From Nocardioides cavernae (lineage in GTDB: Bacteria > Actinomycetota > Actinomycetes > Propionibacteriales > Nocardioidaceae), in contig NZ_JAFBCA010000001.1 of NCBI RefSeq assembly GCF_016907475.1, positions 4,216,001 through 4,280,000 on the forward strand: DNA of 64,000 bases, in the 5' to 3' direction. The notes under the pieces are model-generated. The model was not told the origin of the DNA and ran no database searches. It saw nothing but the letters and a program-made list of their open reading frames with translations. Position numbers and translations under genes: made by a program. Position 1 is the first letter of the stretch. Each line of letters begins with the position of its first letter. This document shows, piece after piece, positions 1 to 8,759 of the stretch.

Positions 1-273
1 GAAGTCGACGGCGCCCGAGTCGACGAAGCCCATGAGGGTGGAGACGGCCTTGATGTCGGCGGCCGTGTAGGCCTTCTCGCCGCTGAACTCCGGAAAGCCC
101 AGCGCGCGCCACAGCCGGCGGGTCTGCTCGATCGTGACGCCGGTCTCGGCGGCGACCTCGAGGGCGTTGAACGCCGGCTCGCTGCGCAGGATCGCGTGGT
201 CGAGCTGCTCCCCCGGCGCCCCCTGGGGGCCGGTGCCGGGGAGGCCGGCGCGGCGCTTGCGGTCAGGCGCCAT
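1..273 (-). CDS. Adenylate/guanylate cyclase, N-terminal part (cut by window edge)
   Basis: Only 91 N-terminal residues are visible, from an ATG at 273 leftwards off the window. After a basic, Gly/Pro-rich start (residues 1-21) comes a helical region with a helix-turn-helix-like stretch (EVAAETGV, then LWRALGFPE) and an AYTAADIKAV segment. This resembles the regulatory N-terminal half of actinobacterial class III cyclases of the Rv1264 type; the catalytic cyclase homology domain would lie outside the window, so cyclase activity is inferred, not seen. The start overlaps the last 11 nt of the upstream PH-domain gene, so the two are probably co-transcribed and translationally coupled. A MerR-like DNA-binding protein is a less likely alternative. 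Confidence 0.6.
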   Translation of the reverse strand, partial: MAPDRKRRAGLPGTGPQGAPGEQLDHAILRSEPAFNALEVAAETGVTIEQTRRLWRALGFPEFSGEKAYTAADIKAVSTLMGFVDSGAVDF

Positions 274-766
274 CGTCGCGGCGGTCGCCACTCGCGAGGC
301 GGTGGAGCTCGTCGGAGACCTGCAGCTGGACCTGCTCGACGTCGGGGATGTCGTGGAGCAGGACGCTGCCGTCGGTGCTGGCGTCGGAGACGACGAGCGT
401 GCCGCAGCCGAAGATCCGGTCGATCACGCCGATCTCGAAGTCGACGCCGCTGATCCGGTTGAGCGGGATCGTGCGGCCCTCCTTGGCGATGAAGCCGGAG
501 CGCTTGATGAAGCGGCGGTTGGTGAAGGTGTAGGTCGTGGTCAGCCACGACACGACGGGCCGGACCACGAACCAGAGGGCCACCAGGGCCGCCACGATGC
601 CCGCGACGCCGCCCGCCACCGTGGAGTCGGTGAGCCGGCTGAGCACCACCACGGCCGCAATCAGCAGCACGCCCACGAGCACGGGGACGATGAGCGCCTT
701 GACGTGGGACCGGGTGGAGACGACGACGTGCTCACCGGGGTTGAGGAGCTTGCTCGGGAACGCCAC
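263..766 (-). CDS. PH domain-containing membrane protein (bPH2/YdbS-like)
   Basis: A 167-residue inner-membrane protein starting at a GTG. Two hydrophobic helices (about residues 24-42 and 50-68) are followed by a soluble bacterial pleckstrin-homology-like domain (about 77-150) with the usual YTFTNRRFIKRSG beta-strand signature and the RIFGCGTLVVSDAS strand pair. Members of this family are membrane-anchored and mostly of unknown function; some take part in envelope stress. It sits between the biotin ligase and the cyclase gene and overlaps the latter by 11 nt. Family assignment is confident; a specific role is not known. Confidence 0.85.
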   Translation of the reverse strand: MAFPSKLLNPGEHVVVSTRSHVKALIVPVLVGVLLIAAVVVLSRLTDSTVAGGVAGIVAALVALWFVVRPVVSWLTTTYTFTNRRFIKRSGFIAKEGRTIPLNRISGVDFEIGVIDRIFGCGTLVVSDASTDGSVLLHDIPDVEQVQLQVSDELHRLASGDRRDDGA

Positions 767-798
767 GCGCCGATCATGTCACCCGGTGCCCCGGGCTG

Positions 799-1596
799 CT
801 AGGCGGGACGGACGTGCACGACGTCGCCCGCGGCCACCGTGAACGTGCCGTCGTGGGTGCCGACGACCAGGGCCCCGGTGGCGTCGATGTCGAGCGCCTC
901 GCCGCGGCGTACGTCGCCCGCGGGCAGGTGGACGTCGACGGTCCGTCCGAGCGTCACGCACACGTCGGCGTACGCCCGGCGCAGCGACTCGACGTCGTCG
1001 AGCAGGCCCTGGAGGCCGTGCAGCGAGCCCAGCACCTGGCCGAGGAGGCCGGTGCGCTCCACCGGCTCGCCGGTCTCGAGCGAGACCGACGTGGCGAGCG
1101 CGACCGGGAGCTCGTCCAGGGTCTGGTCGACGTTGATGCCGATGCCGACGACCGCCACCGGGCCGTCGGGTGCCTCGACCCGCTCGACGAGGATCCCGCA
1201 GACCTTGCGCCCGGTGCCCGAGCCGTCGTCGACGAGGACGTCGTTGGGCCACTTGAGCGCGACGTCGGGCAGCCGGTCGCCCAGCGCGGCCTGGACGGCG
1301 TACCCGGTGAGCAGCGGCAGCCACGGCCACGACGCCGCCGGCACGTCGGGGCGCAGCAGCACCGAGAACGTCAGTGACGAGCGGGCCGGCGTCTCCCATG
1401 CCCGGTCGAGACGACCGCGCCCGGCCGTCTGGTGCTCGGTGACCAGCACCAGCCCCGGCTCCTCGCCGGCGCGGGCCCGCTCGGCGAGGGCGGCGTTGGT
1501 GGAAGGTGCCGACTCGACGACCTCCACGCGCCAGCCTGCGGGCGTCACCAGCCGGTCGAGGTCGAGGGGTGGGCGCGGTGCCGGGCTGGGCGTCAT
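799..1596 (-). CDS. birA: Biotin--[acetyl-CoA-carboxylase] ligase
   Basis: 265 residues. It activates biotin with ATP to biotinyl-5'-AMP and transfers biotin to the lysine of carboxyl-carrier domains, such as those of the carboxylase alpha chain (23.6 kb) and pyruvate carboxylase (29.8 kb) in this window. The biotin/ATP loop GRGRLDRAW (59-67) and KWPNDV (115-120) are clear, followed by the GIGINVD strand. There is no N-terminal winged-helix repressor domain, so this is the monofunctional (group I) type. I use the ATG at 1596; the open frame extends much further upstream but that part overlaps the divergent carboxylase gene and looks like non-coding shadow. It is divergent from the beta-carboxylase gene with about 85 nt between the starts. 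Confidence 0.93.
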   Translation of the reverse strand: MTPSPAPRPPLDLDRLVTPAGWRVEVVESAPSTNAALAERARAGEEPGLVLVTEHQTAGRGRLDRAWETPARSSLTFSVLLRPDVPAASWPWLPLLTGYAVQAALGDRLPDVALKWPNDVLVDDGSGTGRKVCGILVERVEAPDGPVAVVGIGINVDQTLDELPVALATSVSLETGEPVERTGLLGQVLGSLHGLQGLLDDVESLRRAYADVCVTLGRTVDVHLPAGDVRRGEALDIDATGALVVGTHDGTFTVAAGDVVHVRPA

Positions 1597-1681
1597 GGGT
1601 CTAGATTGCCCCAGAGACCGGGCCCGGGGCACCACGCCCCGGCAGACCGGACCCCGCGACCAGCCAACAGGAGGCCACGGC

Positions 1682-3307
1682 GTGAGCGCACAGCCGGGTG
1701 AAGGCACCGACGTCCCGTCCGAGTCGGAGATCGACGTCCACACGACCGCGGGCAAGCTCGCGGACCTGGAGCGACGGCTCGACGAGGCGGTGCACGCCGG
1801 CTCGGAGAAGGCGATCGAGAAGCAGCACGCCAAGGGCCGCCGCACCGCGCGCGAGCGCATCGAGATGCTCTTCGACGAGGGCACCTTCGTCGAGCTCGAC
1901 GAGCTCGCGCGGCACCGCTCGACCGCGTTCGGGCTGGAGAAGAACCGGCCCTACGGCGACGGCGTCGTCACCGGCTACGGCGAGGTCAACGGGCGCATGG
2001 TGTGCGTGTTCAGCCAGGACTTCACGGTCTTCGGCGGCTCGCTGGGCGAGGTCTACGGCGAGAAGATCACCAAGGTGATGGACCTCGCCATCAAGGCCGG
2101 CTGCCCGATCATCGGCATCAACGAGGGCGCCGGTGCGCGCATCCAGGAGGGCGTGGTCTCCCTCGGCCTCTACGGCGAGATCTTCCGCCGCAACGTGCAC
2201 GCCTCGGGCGTCATCCCGCAGATCAGCATGATCATGGGCAACTGCGCCGGCGGCCACGTCTACTCCCCCGCCGTCACCGACTTCACGGTCATGGTCGACC
2301 AGACCTCCGCGATGTTCATCACCGGGCCCGACGTCATCAAGACCGTCACCGGCGAGGACGTGACGATGGAGGACCTCGGCGGCGCCCGGACCCACAACAC
2401 CAAGTCCGGCAACGCCCACTACATGGCCTCCGACGAGGAGGACGCCATCGAGTACGTCAAGGCGATGCTGTCCTACCTGCCGCAGAACAACCTGGATCCG
2501 GCACCGGAGTACGACGAGCGGCCCGACATGGAGTTCACCGACCTCGACCGGGCGCTCGACACAATCATCCCGGACTCCCCGAACCAGCCCTACGACATGC
2601 ACGACGTGATCACCGCCGCGCTCGACGACGAGGAGTTCCTCGAGGTCCAGGAGCTGTTCGCGCCCAACATCCTCGTCGGCTTCGGCCGCGTGGAGGGCCA
2701 GTCCGTCGGCATCGTGGCCAACCAGCCGATGCAGTTCGCCGGCACGCTCGACATCGACGCCTCCGAGAAGGCCGCGCGGTTCGTGCGGTTCTGCGACGCG
2801 TTCAACATCCCGGTCCTGACGTTCGTCGACGTCCCGGGCTTCCTGCCCGGCACCGACCAGGAGTGGCAGGGCATCATCCGCCGCGGCGCGAAGCTGATCT
2901 ACGCCTATGCGGAGGCGACCGTCCCGCTGATCACGGTCATCACCCGCAAGGCCTACGGCGGGGCGTACGACGTGATGGGTTCCAAGCACCTCGGCGCCGA
3001 CATCAACGTCGCATGGCCGACCGCGCAGATCGCCGTGATGGGCGCGCAGGGCGCGGCCAACATCGTGCACCGCAAGACGCTCAAGAAGGTCGCCGACGCG
3101 GGCGGCGACGTCGAGGCCAAGCGAGCCGAGCTCATCGACGAGTACGAGACCACGCTCGCCAACCCCTACATCGCGGCCGAGCGGGGCTACATCGACGCCG
3201 TCATCGCACCGCACGAGACCCGCGTGGAGATCATCCGCTCACTGCGGCTGCTCCGCTCCAAGCGGGAGACCCTCCCGCCCAAGAAGCACGGGAACATCCC
3301 GCTGTGA
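1682..3307 (+). CDS. Acyl-CoA carboxylase beta subunit (carboxyltransferase; AccD/PccB type)
   Basis: 541 residues, the usual size of actinobacterial acetyl/propionyl-CoA carboxylase beta chains. It transfers the carboxyl group from biotin to acetyl- or propionyl-CoA, giving malonyl- or methylmalonyl-CoA. Both crotonase-fold carboxyltransferase halves are present: N-terminal [26 protein letters not shown] and [12 protein letters not shown], and C-terminal [14 protein letters not shown] and [14 protein letters not shown], the oxyanion-hole region. The start is the GTG preceded by AGGAGG (1669-1674, 7-nt spacing); the open frame extends to 839 but that part is antisense to birA. The last base triplet overlaps the epsilon gene (GTGA). 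A possible -10 hexamer (TAGATT, 1602-1607) would leave a leader of about 70 nt. Acetyl versus propionyl preference cannot be read with certainty. Confidence 0.95.
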   Translation: MSAQPGEGTDVPSESEIDVHTTAGKLADLERRLDEAVHAGSEKAIEKQHAKGRRTARERIEMLFDEGTFVELDELARHRSTAFGLEKNRPYGDGVVTGYGEVNGRMVCVFSQDFTVFGGSLGEVYGEKITKVMDLAIKAGCPIIGINEGAGARIQEGVVSLGLYGEIFRRNVHASGVIPQISMIMGNCAGGHVYSPAVTDFTVMVDQTSAMFITGPDVIKTVTGEDVTMEDLGGARTHNTKSGNAHYMASDEEDAIEYVKAMLSYLPQNNLDPAPEYDERPDMEFTDLDRALDTIIPDSPNQPYDMHDVITAALDDEEFLEVQELFAPNILVGFGRVEGQSVGIVANQPMQFAGTLDIDASEKAARFVRFCDAFNIPVLTFVDVPGFLPGTDQEWQGIIRRGAKLIYAYAEATVPLITVITRKAYGGAYDVMGSKHLGADINVAWPTAQIAVMGAQGAANIVHRKTLKKVADAGGDVEAKRAELIDEYETTLANPYIAAERGYIDAVIAPHETRVEIIRSLRLLRSKRETLPPKKHGNIPL

Positions 3308-3543
3308 CCACCGACGAGCCGTCGGCCGAGAACGGTGCCCAGCCACCGGTCCTGAAGATCGTCAGCAAGGACGCGACCCCTGAGGAGATCGCCGCCCTCG
3401 TGGCGGTGTTCTCCGCGCTCGGGTCGGGCGGCGGCGAGGCCCCGAAGCGACCCCGGCCGGCGTGGAGCAACCCCGCCCGGGGCGTACGACGCACGCACCG
3501 CCACGGCCCCGGCGCCTGGCGGGCCAGCAGCCTGCCGCGATAG
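3304..3543 (+). CDS. Acyl-CoA carboxylase epsilon subunit
   Basis: 79 residues, starting with a GTG that overlaps the beta-subunit stop (GTGA). The protein has the two conserved pieces of the actinobacterial epsilon family: a helix [13 protein letters not shown] (about 27-40) and a C-terminal WSNPARGVR...[12 protein letters not shown] tail. In Streptomyces and Mycobacterium such small basic subunits stabilise and activate the alpha-beta carboxylase complex. Its position directly behind beta is the standard arrangement. Between the helix and the tail lies a Gly/Pro-rich linker. Confidence 0.9.
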   Translation: MTTDEPSAENGAQPPVLKIVSKDATPEEIAALVAVFSALGSGGGEAPKRPRPAWSNPARGVRRTHRHGPGAWRASSLPR

Positions 3544-3677
3544 ATCCGGCCCACCGGCGCCCTCGGATGGGCTGGACCAGTAGGTCAAGGTTCGCCTGAC
3601 GTTCGACCCACGACCTCCGCCGGCGGCCCGGCCGGACGTACGTTGCCGTCAGCTCAGGCTCCGGTTGGGGGTGGACG

Positions 3678-5249
3678 ATGGCTGGTCGTCGATGGTGGTT
3701 GCTGCTGCTCGCGAGCGCGCTCGCGGCGAGCGGCGGCCTCGTCACGGTCCCGGCGTCGGGAGACCCCTCGGACCACGGCCCGCAGGACTCGCGCGCCCAG
3801 GCGGCCCGGGCCACGAAGCTGACCCTCGGGGCCAGCCTGGACGAGGCCCACTACGGCACCACGGTCCGGCTGTCCGGCAAGCTCACGTCAGGCGGCAAGG
3901 GCCTCAAGGGCCAGAAGGTGGTCCTCAGGCATCGCGTCAGCGGGGCGAAGGCCTGGACCAGGGTCGGCACGGTCACGACGCGCCGCAAGGGCGTCTGGCG
4001 CAAGGACGTGCAGGTGCGCCTCCGGGGCTCCTACATGGCGACCTACCGAGGCACGCGGACCTACGCCCCGGCCAGGTCGGCCAAGCAACAGGTCGACACC
4101 TTCGCCTTCCTCACTGACTACGCCGTAGGCCCCGGCGGACGCGACGCCTACCGGGACGAGCCGTGGACGTTCACCGGCCGCACCGCACCCGAGCTCGCGG
4201 GCCAACCCGTGCACGTGGTCCGTGGCCCGTCCCGGATCTCGACTCCTGTCGCCACCGGCACCGTCGGACCCGGTGGAGCGATCTCGCTCACCCACCGCAT
4301 GAAGGACGTGGGACGGTACGACTACTGGCTCTCCGTGGACGGAGGGCTGCTGATGTACGGCGCCGACTCGCCGCACACGTCGATCACGACCCGCGCCGTT
4401 GGAGCGCCCACCACACCGTCGATCACGACCGCCGAGCTCACCACCGGCGAGCCGCACATCTCCTACCGGGCCGCCCTGGTCGGCGGCGGCGGCGAGCTGA
4501 CCTGGAGCGTCGTCGACGGCAGCCTCCCGCCGGGACTGTCGCTCTCGCCGGACGGAACGGTCAGCGGCGCCGCGGCGGCCGCCGGGACGTGGACGCCGGT
4601 GGTGCGGGCGGCGAACGCCGCCGGCGCCGCCACCCGCGCCGTCACGGTGAGGGTGCCACCCGGGAGCCTGACGGTCACGACGTTCCCGCTCGACGACGCC
4701 GCGGTCGGTGCCACCTACCCCGACGGGCTCTACGTGAACAACGGCTGGCAGGAGCTGACCTGCACCCCGTGCCCGGACGGGGCCGACTGGAGCATCACTT
4801 CCGGGTCGCTGCCGCCGGGACTCGAGCTGGTGTGGGACGACTTCGTGGACCCGGTCGCGAACTACGTCACCGGCCGGCCCTCCCAGGCCGGCGTGTGGAC
4901 GTTCACGGTCACCGGCGTCGTGGGCCAGGCCTCGGGGAGCAGGCAGTTCACCATCCGGGTGCTGCCCAGCGCGGCCGACCTGCTGCAGATCGCGGTGAAC
5001 GCCGCGTCCAACCACCTCCCGGCGGGCACGGTGGGCATGCCGTACAGCCAGCAGCTGAAGGCGAACGTGGCCTCCGGGCTGACCTGGACCTCGCTCGGGT
5101 CGCTGCCACCCGGTCTCACCCTCAGCTCCGGCGGTCTGCTCTCCGGCACGCCCACCCTCGCAGGCTCCGGGCCGATCCATGTCGCGGTCACCGACGGCAC
5201 TCGCTACGACTGGGAGCAGCTCCGCATCGAGGTGCGCCCGGCGCCGTGA
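3678..5249 (+). CDS. Secreted protein with putative Ig-like domains
   Basis: 523 residues with a Sec signal peptide (basic start, hydrophobic stretch about 6-20, cleavage probably near residue 29). The mature part begins with a KLTLGASLDEAHYGTTVRLSGKLT segment like the beta-sandwich domains of actinobacterial surface proteins. It then carries at least three putative Ig (He_PIG type) repeats, each marked by SLPPGL followed by SGTP- or SGAA-like turns (around residues 280-300, 380-400 and 470-490). There is no C-terminal membrane anchor or LPXTG motif, so it is probably released or held non-covalently. No catalytic domain is visible. It stands alone, between the carboxylase genes and a DUF885 gene. 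The ATG follows GGGGGTGG. Confidence 0.8.
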   Translation: MAGRRWWLLLLASALAASGGLVTVPASGDPSDHGPQDSRAQAARATKLTLGASLDEAHYGTTVRLSGKLTSGGKGLKGQKVVLRHRVSGAKAWTRVGTVTTRRKGVWRKDVQVRLRGSYMATYRGTRTYAPARSAKQQVDTFAFLTDYAVGPGGRDAYRDEPWTFTGRTAPELAGQPVHVVRGPSRISTPVATGTVGPGGAISLTHRMKDVGRYDYWLSVDGGLLMYGADSPHTSITTRAVGAPTTPSITTAELTTGEPHISYRAALVGGGGELTWSVVDGSLPPGLSLSPDGTVSGAAAAAGTWTPVVRAANAAGAATRAVTVRVPPGSLTVTTFPLDDAAVGATYPDGLYVNNGWQELTCTPCPDGADWSITSGSLPPGLELVWDDFVDPVANYVTGRPSQAGVWTFTVTGVVGQASGSRQFTIRVLPSAADLLQIAVNAASNHLPAGTVGMPYSQQLKANVASGLTWTSLGSLPPGLTLSSGGLLSGTPTLAGSGPIHVAVTDGTRYDWEQLRIEVRPAP

Positions 5250-5269
5250 GTCCTGTCCCCGCAGCGGTC

Positions 5270-5275
5270 TAGGGT
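5270..5275 (+). promoter_or_regulatory. Leaderless-type -10 box of the DUF885 gene
   Basis: TAGGGT ends 7 nt before the GTG at 5283, the spacing expected when transcription starts at the first base of the start codon. No ribosome binding site precedes the GTG. No convincing -35 is seen. Confidence 0.45.
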
Positions 5276-5282
5276 CGCCCGC

Positions 5283-6986
5283 GTGACCGAACCCCTCCTG
5301 AACGAGCGCCGGATCGACGCCCTCTGCGACGCCTACGTCGAGGACTTCTGCGCCCTCGACCCGCTGACCGCCACCTCGATCGGGGTGGCCGGGCACGAGC
5401 ACGAGCTGACCGACTTCTCCCCCGCCGGCTTCGACGCCCGCGAGGCGCTGGCCCGGCGCGCCGTCGCCGCCGTCGAGGCCGCGACCCCCGTCGACGACCG
5501 CGAGGCGGCGGCGAGGGACGCGTTCCTCGAGCGGACCCGGCTGGAGATCGAGCTGGAGGAGGCGGGCGTCAACCGCTCGCGCATGTCGGTGCTGTGGAGC
5601 CCCCTGCACGAGATCCGCGGCGTCTTCGACCTGATGCCGACCGAGGGCGAGGAGGCCGTCGCGGCCATCGCGTCCCGCCTGTCCGGCGTACCTGCCGCCC
5701 TCGAGGGCCTGCGCGTGACGCTGTCCGACGAGGCGCGCAAGGGCAACGTCGTCGCGGCGCGGCAGTACGCCGAGGTGGCCGAGCAGGTGCGCCGCTGGAC
5801 CGGGCAGTCCGGCGAGGCGGGCGACTTCTACCTCGGCCTCGTCGACCGCCTGCAGGGCGGTGACCGCGACGAGCTGCGAGCCCTGGCCGGTGCCGCGAGC
5901 GCCGCCACCGCGGCGTTCGGGCTGTTCCTCACCGACGAGCTCGAGCCGCAGGGCGCGGAGCGCGAGGGGGTCGGGCGGGAGGTCTACGCGCTCGCGAGCC
6001 GTTACTTCCTCGGCGCGGAGGTCGACCTCGACGAGACCTACGTCTGGGGCTGGGCCGAGCTGCAGCGGCTGTCCGACCTGATGGACGCCACCGCCGAGCA
6101 GATCCTCCCCGGCGCCGGCGTCGACGCCGCGGTCGCCCACCTCGACGCCGATCCGACCCGCGTGGTCCAGGGCCGCGAGGCGTTCCGCGAGTGGATGCAG
6201 GACCTCGCCGACCGCACGATCACCGCGATGGCCGACGTGCACTTCGACATCCCGGCGCCGATCCGGCGGATCGAGTGCATGCTCGCCCCGACCAACGACG
6301 GCGGCATCTACTACACCGGCCCGTCCGAGGACTTCGAGCGACCGGGACGCATGTGGTGGTCGGTGCCCGACGGCATCGAGGACTTCCACCCCTGGCGCGA
6401 GGTCACCACCGTGTTCCACGAGGGCGTGCCCGGACACCACCTGCAGGTCGCCCAGACGGCCTACCGCAGCGACACGCTCAACCGCTGGCAGCGGCTGATG
6501 TGCTGGTGCAGCGGGCACGGCGAGGGGTGGGCGCTCTACGCCGAGCGGCTGATGGAGGAGCTCGGCTTCCTCGACGACCCCGCCGACCTCCTGGGGATGC
6601 TTGACGGCCAGTCCCTGCGCGCCGCGCGGGTGATCGTCGACATCGGCATGCACCTCGAGCTCACCATCCCCGACGACAACCGGCTCGGCCCCGGCGGCAC
6701 CGCGTTCCACCCCGGTGAGACGTGGACGCCGGAGCTGGGGCTGGAGTTCATGCGGCTGCACTGCCAGATGGACGACGAGGTCATCCAGTTCGAGGTCAAG
6801 CGCTACCTCGGCCTCCCCGGCCAGGCGCCGTCCTACAAGGTCGGCGAGCGCATCTGGCTCGAGGCGCGGGCCGAGGTCCGGCAGCGCCACGGCGCCGACT
6901 TCGACCTCAAGTCCTTCCACCGCGCCGCGCTCGACCTGGGCTCGCTCGGGCTCGACCCGCTGCGCACGGCACTGGGGCGCCTGTGA
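5283..6986 (+). CDS. DUF885 family protein (putative zinc metallopeptidase)
   Basis: 567 residues, cytoplasmic (no signal peptide). DUF885 proteins are gluzincin-like; the zinc-binding helix is present as HEGVPGHH (about residues 379-386) in VTTVFHEGVPGHHLQVAQ, with GEGWALYAERLMEELG following as the third-ligand helix. The C-terminal RDAALDLGSLGLDPL-like end is complete, so the gene is intact. The stop overlaps the start of maf (GTGA), so both are likely translated together. Substrate is unknown; peptidase activity is inferred from the motif. Confidence 0.87.
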   Translation: MTEPLLNERRIDALCDAYVEDFCALDPLTATSIGVAGHEHELTDFSPAGFDAREALARRAVAAVEAATPVDDREAAARDAFLERTRLEIELEEAGVNRSRMSVLWSPLHEIRGVFDLMPTEGEEAVAAIASRLSGVPAALEGLRVTLSDEARKGNVVAARQYAEVAEQVRRWTGQSGEAGDFYLGLVDRLQGGDRDELRALAGAASAATAAFGLFLTDELEPQGAEREGVGREVYALASRYFLGAEVDLDETYVWGWAELQRLSDLMDATAEQILPGAGVDAAVAHLDADPTRVVQGREAFREWMQDLADRTITAMADVHFDIPAPIRRIECMLAPTNDGGIYYTGPSEDFERPGRMWWSVPDGIEDFHPWREVTTVFHEGVPGHHLQVAQTAYRSDTLNRWQRLMCWCSGHGEGWALYAERLMEELGFLDDPADLLGMLDGQSLRAARVIVDIGMHLELTIPDDNRLGPGGTAFHPGETWTPELGLEFMRLHCQMDDEVIQFEVKRYLGLPGQAPSYKVGERIWLEARAEVRQRHGADFDLKSFHRAALDLGSLGLDPLRTALGRL

Positions 6987-7615
6987 CGACCGCGCGCGTG
7001 CCGCTGGTCCTGGCCTCGGCCTCGCCTGCGCGCCTGGCCACGCTGCGGGCGGCCGGCATCGAGCCGGTGGTCATCGTGAGCGGGGTCGACGAGACCCAGG
7101 TCGACGGGTTGCCGCCGGCCGAGCTGGCGCTGCAGCTCGCCGAGCTCAAGTGCGCCGCCGTCGCCGCGCGCGACGACGTACCTCCCCACGCGCTCGTCCT
7201 GGGCTGCGACTCGGTGCTCGAGCTCCAGCCGGCCCCCGGATCGGGCGGGCACGGCGAGGCGCTCGGCAAGCCCCGCGACGCGGCCGATGCGCGGGAGCGG
7301 TGGCGTGCCATGCGCGGGCGCAGCGCCGTCCTGCACAGCGGGCACAGCCTGCGTGAGGTGGCGTCGGGGCGGGTGGCCGCGGCGACCGGCTCGACCCTCG
7401 TGCACTTCGCCGACGTGAGCGACGACGAGGTCGAGGCCTATGTCGCGACCGGCGAGCCGCTGCACGTCGCCGGCGCCTTCACGATCGACGGCGTCGGCGG
7501 TGCGTTCGTGCGCGGCATCGAGGGTGATCACCACAACGTGGTGGGCGTGAGCCTGCCGCTGCTGCGCGAGCTGGTCATCGAGCTCGGCCACGCGTGGCCC
7601 GACCTGTGGACCTGA
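6983..7615 (+). CDS. Maf family nucleotide pyrophosphatase
   Basis: 210 residues, GTG start overlapping the preceding stop. Maf proteins hydrolyse non-canonical or modified nucleoside triphosphates (dTTP/UTP or m7GTP) to monophosphates. The family marks are present: N-terminal LVLASASPARLATL (canonical form SASPRR), VDETQVDGLPP, LGCDSVLEL (the catalytic D region), GKPRDAADARERWRAMRGR, and the C-terminal GAFTIDGVGGAFVRGIEGDHHNVVG loop. In many actinobacteria the gene is close to carboxylase epsilon and alpha genes, which fits the setting here. Which Maf subfamily it belongs to is not certain. Confidence 0.92.
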   Translation: MTTARVPLVLASASPARLATLRAAGIEPVVIVSGVDETQVDGLPPAELALQLAELKCAAVAARDDVPPHALVLGCDSVLELQPAPGSGGHGEALGKPRDAADARERWRAMRGRSAVLHSGHSLREVASGRVAAATGSTLVHFADVSDDEVEAYVATGEPLHVAGAFTIDGVGGAFVRGIEGDHHNVVGVSLPLLRELVIELGHAWPDLWT

Positions 7616-7620
7616 CCCGC

Positions 7621-7626
7621 TAACAT
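7621..7626 (+). promoter_or_regulatory. Leaderless-type -10 box of the CDP-alcohol phosphatidyltransferase gene
   Basis: TAACAT ends 7 nt before the GTG at 7634, and no ribosome binding site is present. It begins 6 nt after the maf coding region, so the downstream pair could be transcribed separately from maf. Confidence 0.4.
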
Positions 7627-7633
7627 CCCGGGC

Positions 7634-8272
7634 GTGGGGAGCGGGGTGCAGGGCACGGCGGGAGGGCCGGAGGCTGATCCTGGCGACCGCTACGGCGTGC
7701 GCGAGGAACGGCTGCTCACCGGCGCGACCGTCATCACCTTCGTGCGGACGATCGCCTCGGTGGTGCTGGCGGCCATGGCCGCCCACCAGCAGAGCCTGAC
7801 GCTGCTGGTCGTCGCCCTCGGCGTCTACTGGGTCGGCGACATGCTCGACGGCTTCTACGCCCGCGTGCGCGACTGCGAGACCCGCATCGGGGCCGTCCTC
7901 GACATCATGTGCGACCGGTTCAACGCCGCCGCGTTCTACATCGGGCTCGCGTGGCTGCAGCCCGACCTGTCGCCGGCGATCTTCGTCTACCTCGCCGAGT
8001 TCATGGTCATCGACTGCTTCCTGTCGATCGCGTTCCTCGCCTGGCCGATCCGCAGCCCCAACTACTTCTTCGTCGTCGACCGCACCATCTGGCTGTGGAA
8101 CTGGTCCAAGCCCGCCAAGGCGGTCAACAGCGCGCTCTTCGCCGTGCTGCTGCTCGTCACCGGCTGGATGTGGGTGGGGCTCGTGATCGCCACCGCGCTG
8201 CTGGTCCTCAAGTGCGTGTCACTGCGCCGCCTCGCGCAGATCGGCCTGCCGGTACCGGGCGCCGCGGGCTGA
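7634..8272 (+). CDS. CDP-alcohol phosphatidyltransferase family protein
   Basis: 212 residues, integral membrane. The CDP-alcohol phosphotransferase signature D-x2-DG-x2-AR-x8-G-x3-D-x3-D is perfect: D69, D72-G73, A76-R77, G86, D90 and D94 from the GTG. Several hydrophobic helices surround it (for example about 31-49 and 171-195). Such enzymes transfer a phosphatidyl group from CDP-diacylglycerol to an alcohol (glycerol phosphate, inositol phosphate, serine). The acceptor cannot be told from sequence alone. The stop and the next start share one base (TGATG), so the following membrane protein is its likely partner. Confidence 0.88.
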   Translation: MGSGVQGTAGGPEADPGDRYGVREERLLTGATVITFVRTIASVVLAAMAAHQQSLTLLVVALGVYWVGDMLDGFYARVRDCETRIGAVLDIMCDRFNAAAFYIGLAWLQPDLSPAIFVYLAEFMVIDCFLSIAFLAWPIRSPNYFFVVDRTIWLWNWSKPAKAVNSALFAVLLLVTGWMWVGLVIATALLVLKCVSLRRLAQIGLPVPGAAG

Positions 8273-8730
8273 TGCTGTTCTGGAGCGTCCTGGGCGCCTC
8301 GATCGCCTCCGCGTTGCTGCCGCTCATCAACATCGAGGCCATCCTCGTCGTCTCGGTCAGCCAGGCCCCCGGCCACCTGTGGGGACTGCTCCTCGCGGCC
8401 ACGATCGGGCAGATGCTCGGCAAGATCCTCTGGTACTGGGGCGGCATGCACGTCGAGCGCGCCCCGTGGGTCCACCGCCAGCTCGAGAAGCCCAAGGCGC
8501 GGGCCTCGCTGGACAAGTGGCACGAGCGCGCCGAGGGCAGGCCGTGGTTCACGGCCGGCCTGCTGTTCGTGTCCGCCAGCACCGGCATCCCGCCGTACGC
8601 CGTCACGGCCGTGCTCGCCGGGACGCTGCGGGTGCCGTTCTGGATCTTCATGCTGACCGGCCTCGCCGGGCGCGGCCTGCGGTTCTGGGCGGTGGTGACG
8701 GGGACCTCGTCACTGGTGCACCTGTTCTGA
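8272..8730 (+). CDS. VTT/DedA-like membrane protein (YqaA type)
   Basis: 152 residues with hydrophobic segments at about 3-30, 36-48, 95-115 and 120-145. A central GIPPYAVTAVLAGTLRVPFWIF stretch and the amphipathic KILWYWGGMHVER region match the short YqaA-like branch of the VTT (SNARE-associated/DedA) family, proposed lipid scramblases or membrane-homeostasis factors. Overlap with the phosphatidyltransferase stop argues for a joint lipid role (inference). Its 3' end forms half of a 12-bp inverted repeat. Confidence 0.7.
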   Translation: MLFWSVLGASIASALLPLINIEAILVVSVSQAPGHLWGLLLAATIGQMLGKILWYWGGMHVERAPWVHRQLEKPKARASLDKWHERAEGRPWFTAGLLFVSASTGIPPYAVTAVLAGTLRVPFWIFMLTGLAGRGLRFWAVVTGTSSLVHLF

Positions 8731-8740
8731 GGTCCCCGTC
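8697..8740. terminator. Bidirectional terminator-like hairpin between convergent genes
   Basis: Perfect 12-bp arms, GACGGGGACCTC (8697-8708) and GAGGTCCCCGTC (8729-8740), with a 20-nt loop. The left arm and loop lie in the 3' end of the VTT gene. The ABC permease ends at 8760 from the other side. No U-tract follows, as is common in high-GC actinobacteria. Confidence 0.55.
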
Positions 8741-8759
8741 CGACCCACCTACCTCCGGG

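Noticed and set aside
839..1681. Upstream in-frame extension of the carboxylase beta gene
   Set aside because: Antisense to birA, Ser/Thr/Arg-rich, while the GTG at 1682 has a perfect AGGAGG and begins at the family N-terminus.
3546..3575. Weak inverted repeat (CCGGCCCA/TGGGCTGG) after the epsilon subunit gene
   Set aside because: Only 8 pairs including one G-U; not strong enough to call a terminator.
3888..6920. A 1010-codon open frame on the minus strand
   Set aside because: It is fully antisense to the Ig-like and DUF885 genes, has low-complexity Gly/Arg/Asp/His/Val composition, no domain and no plausible start; long antisense frames are common at this GC content.
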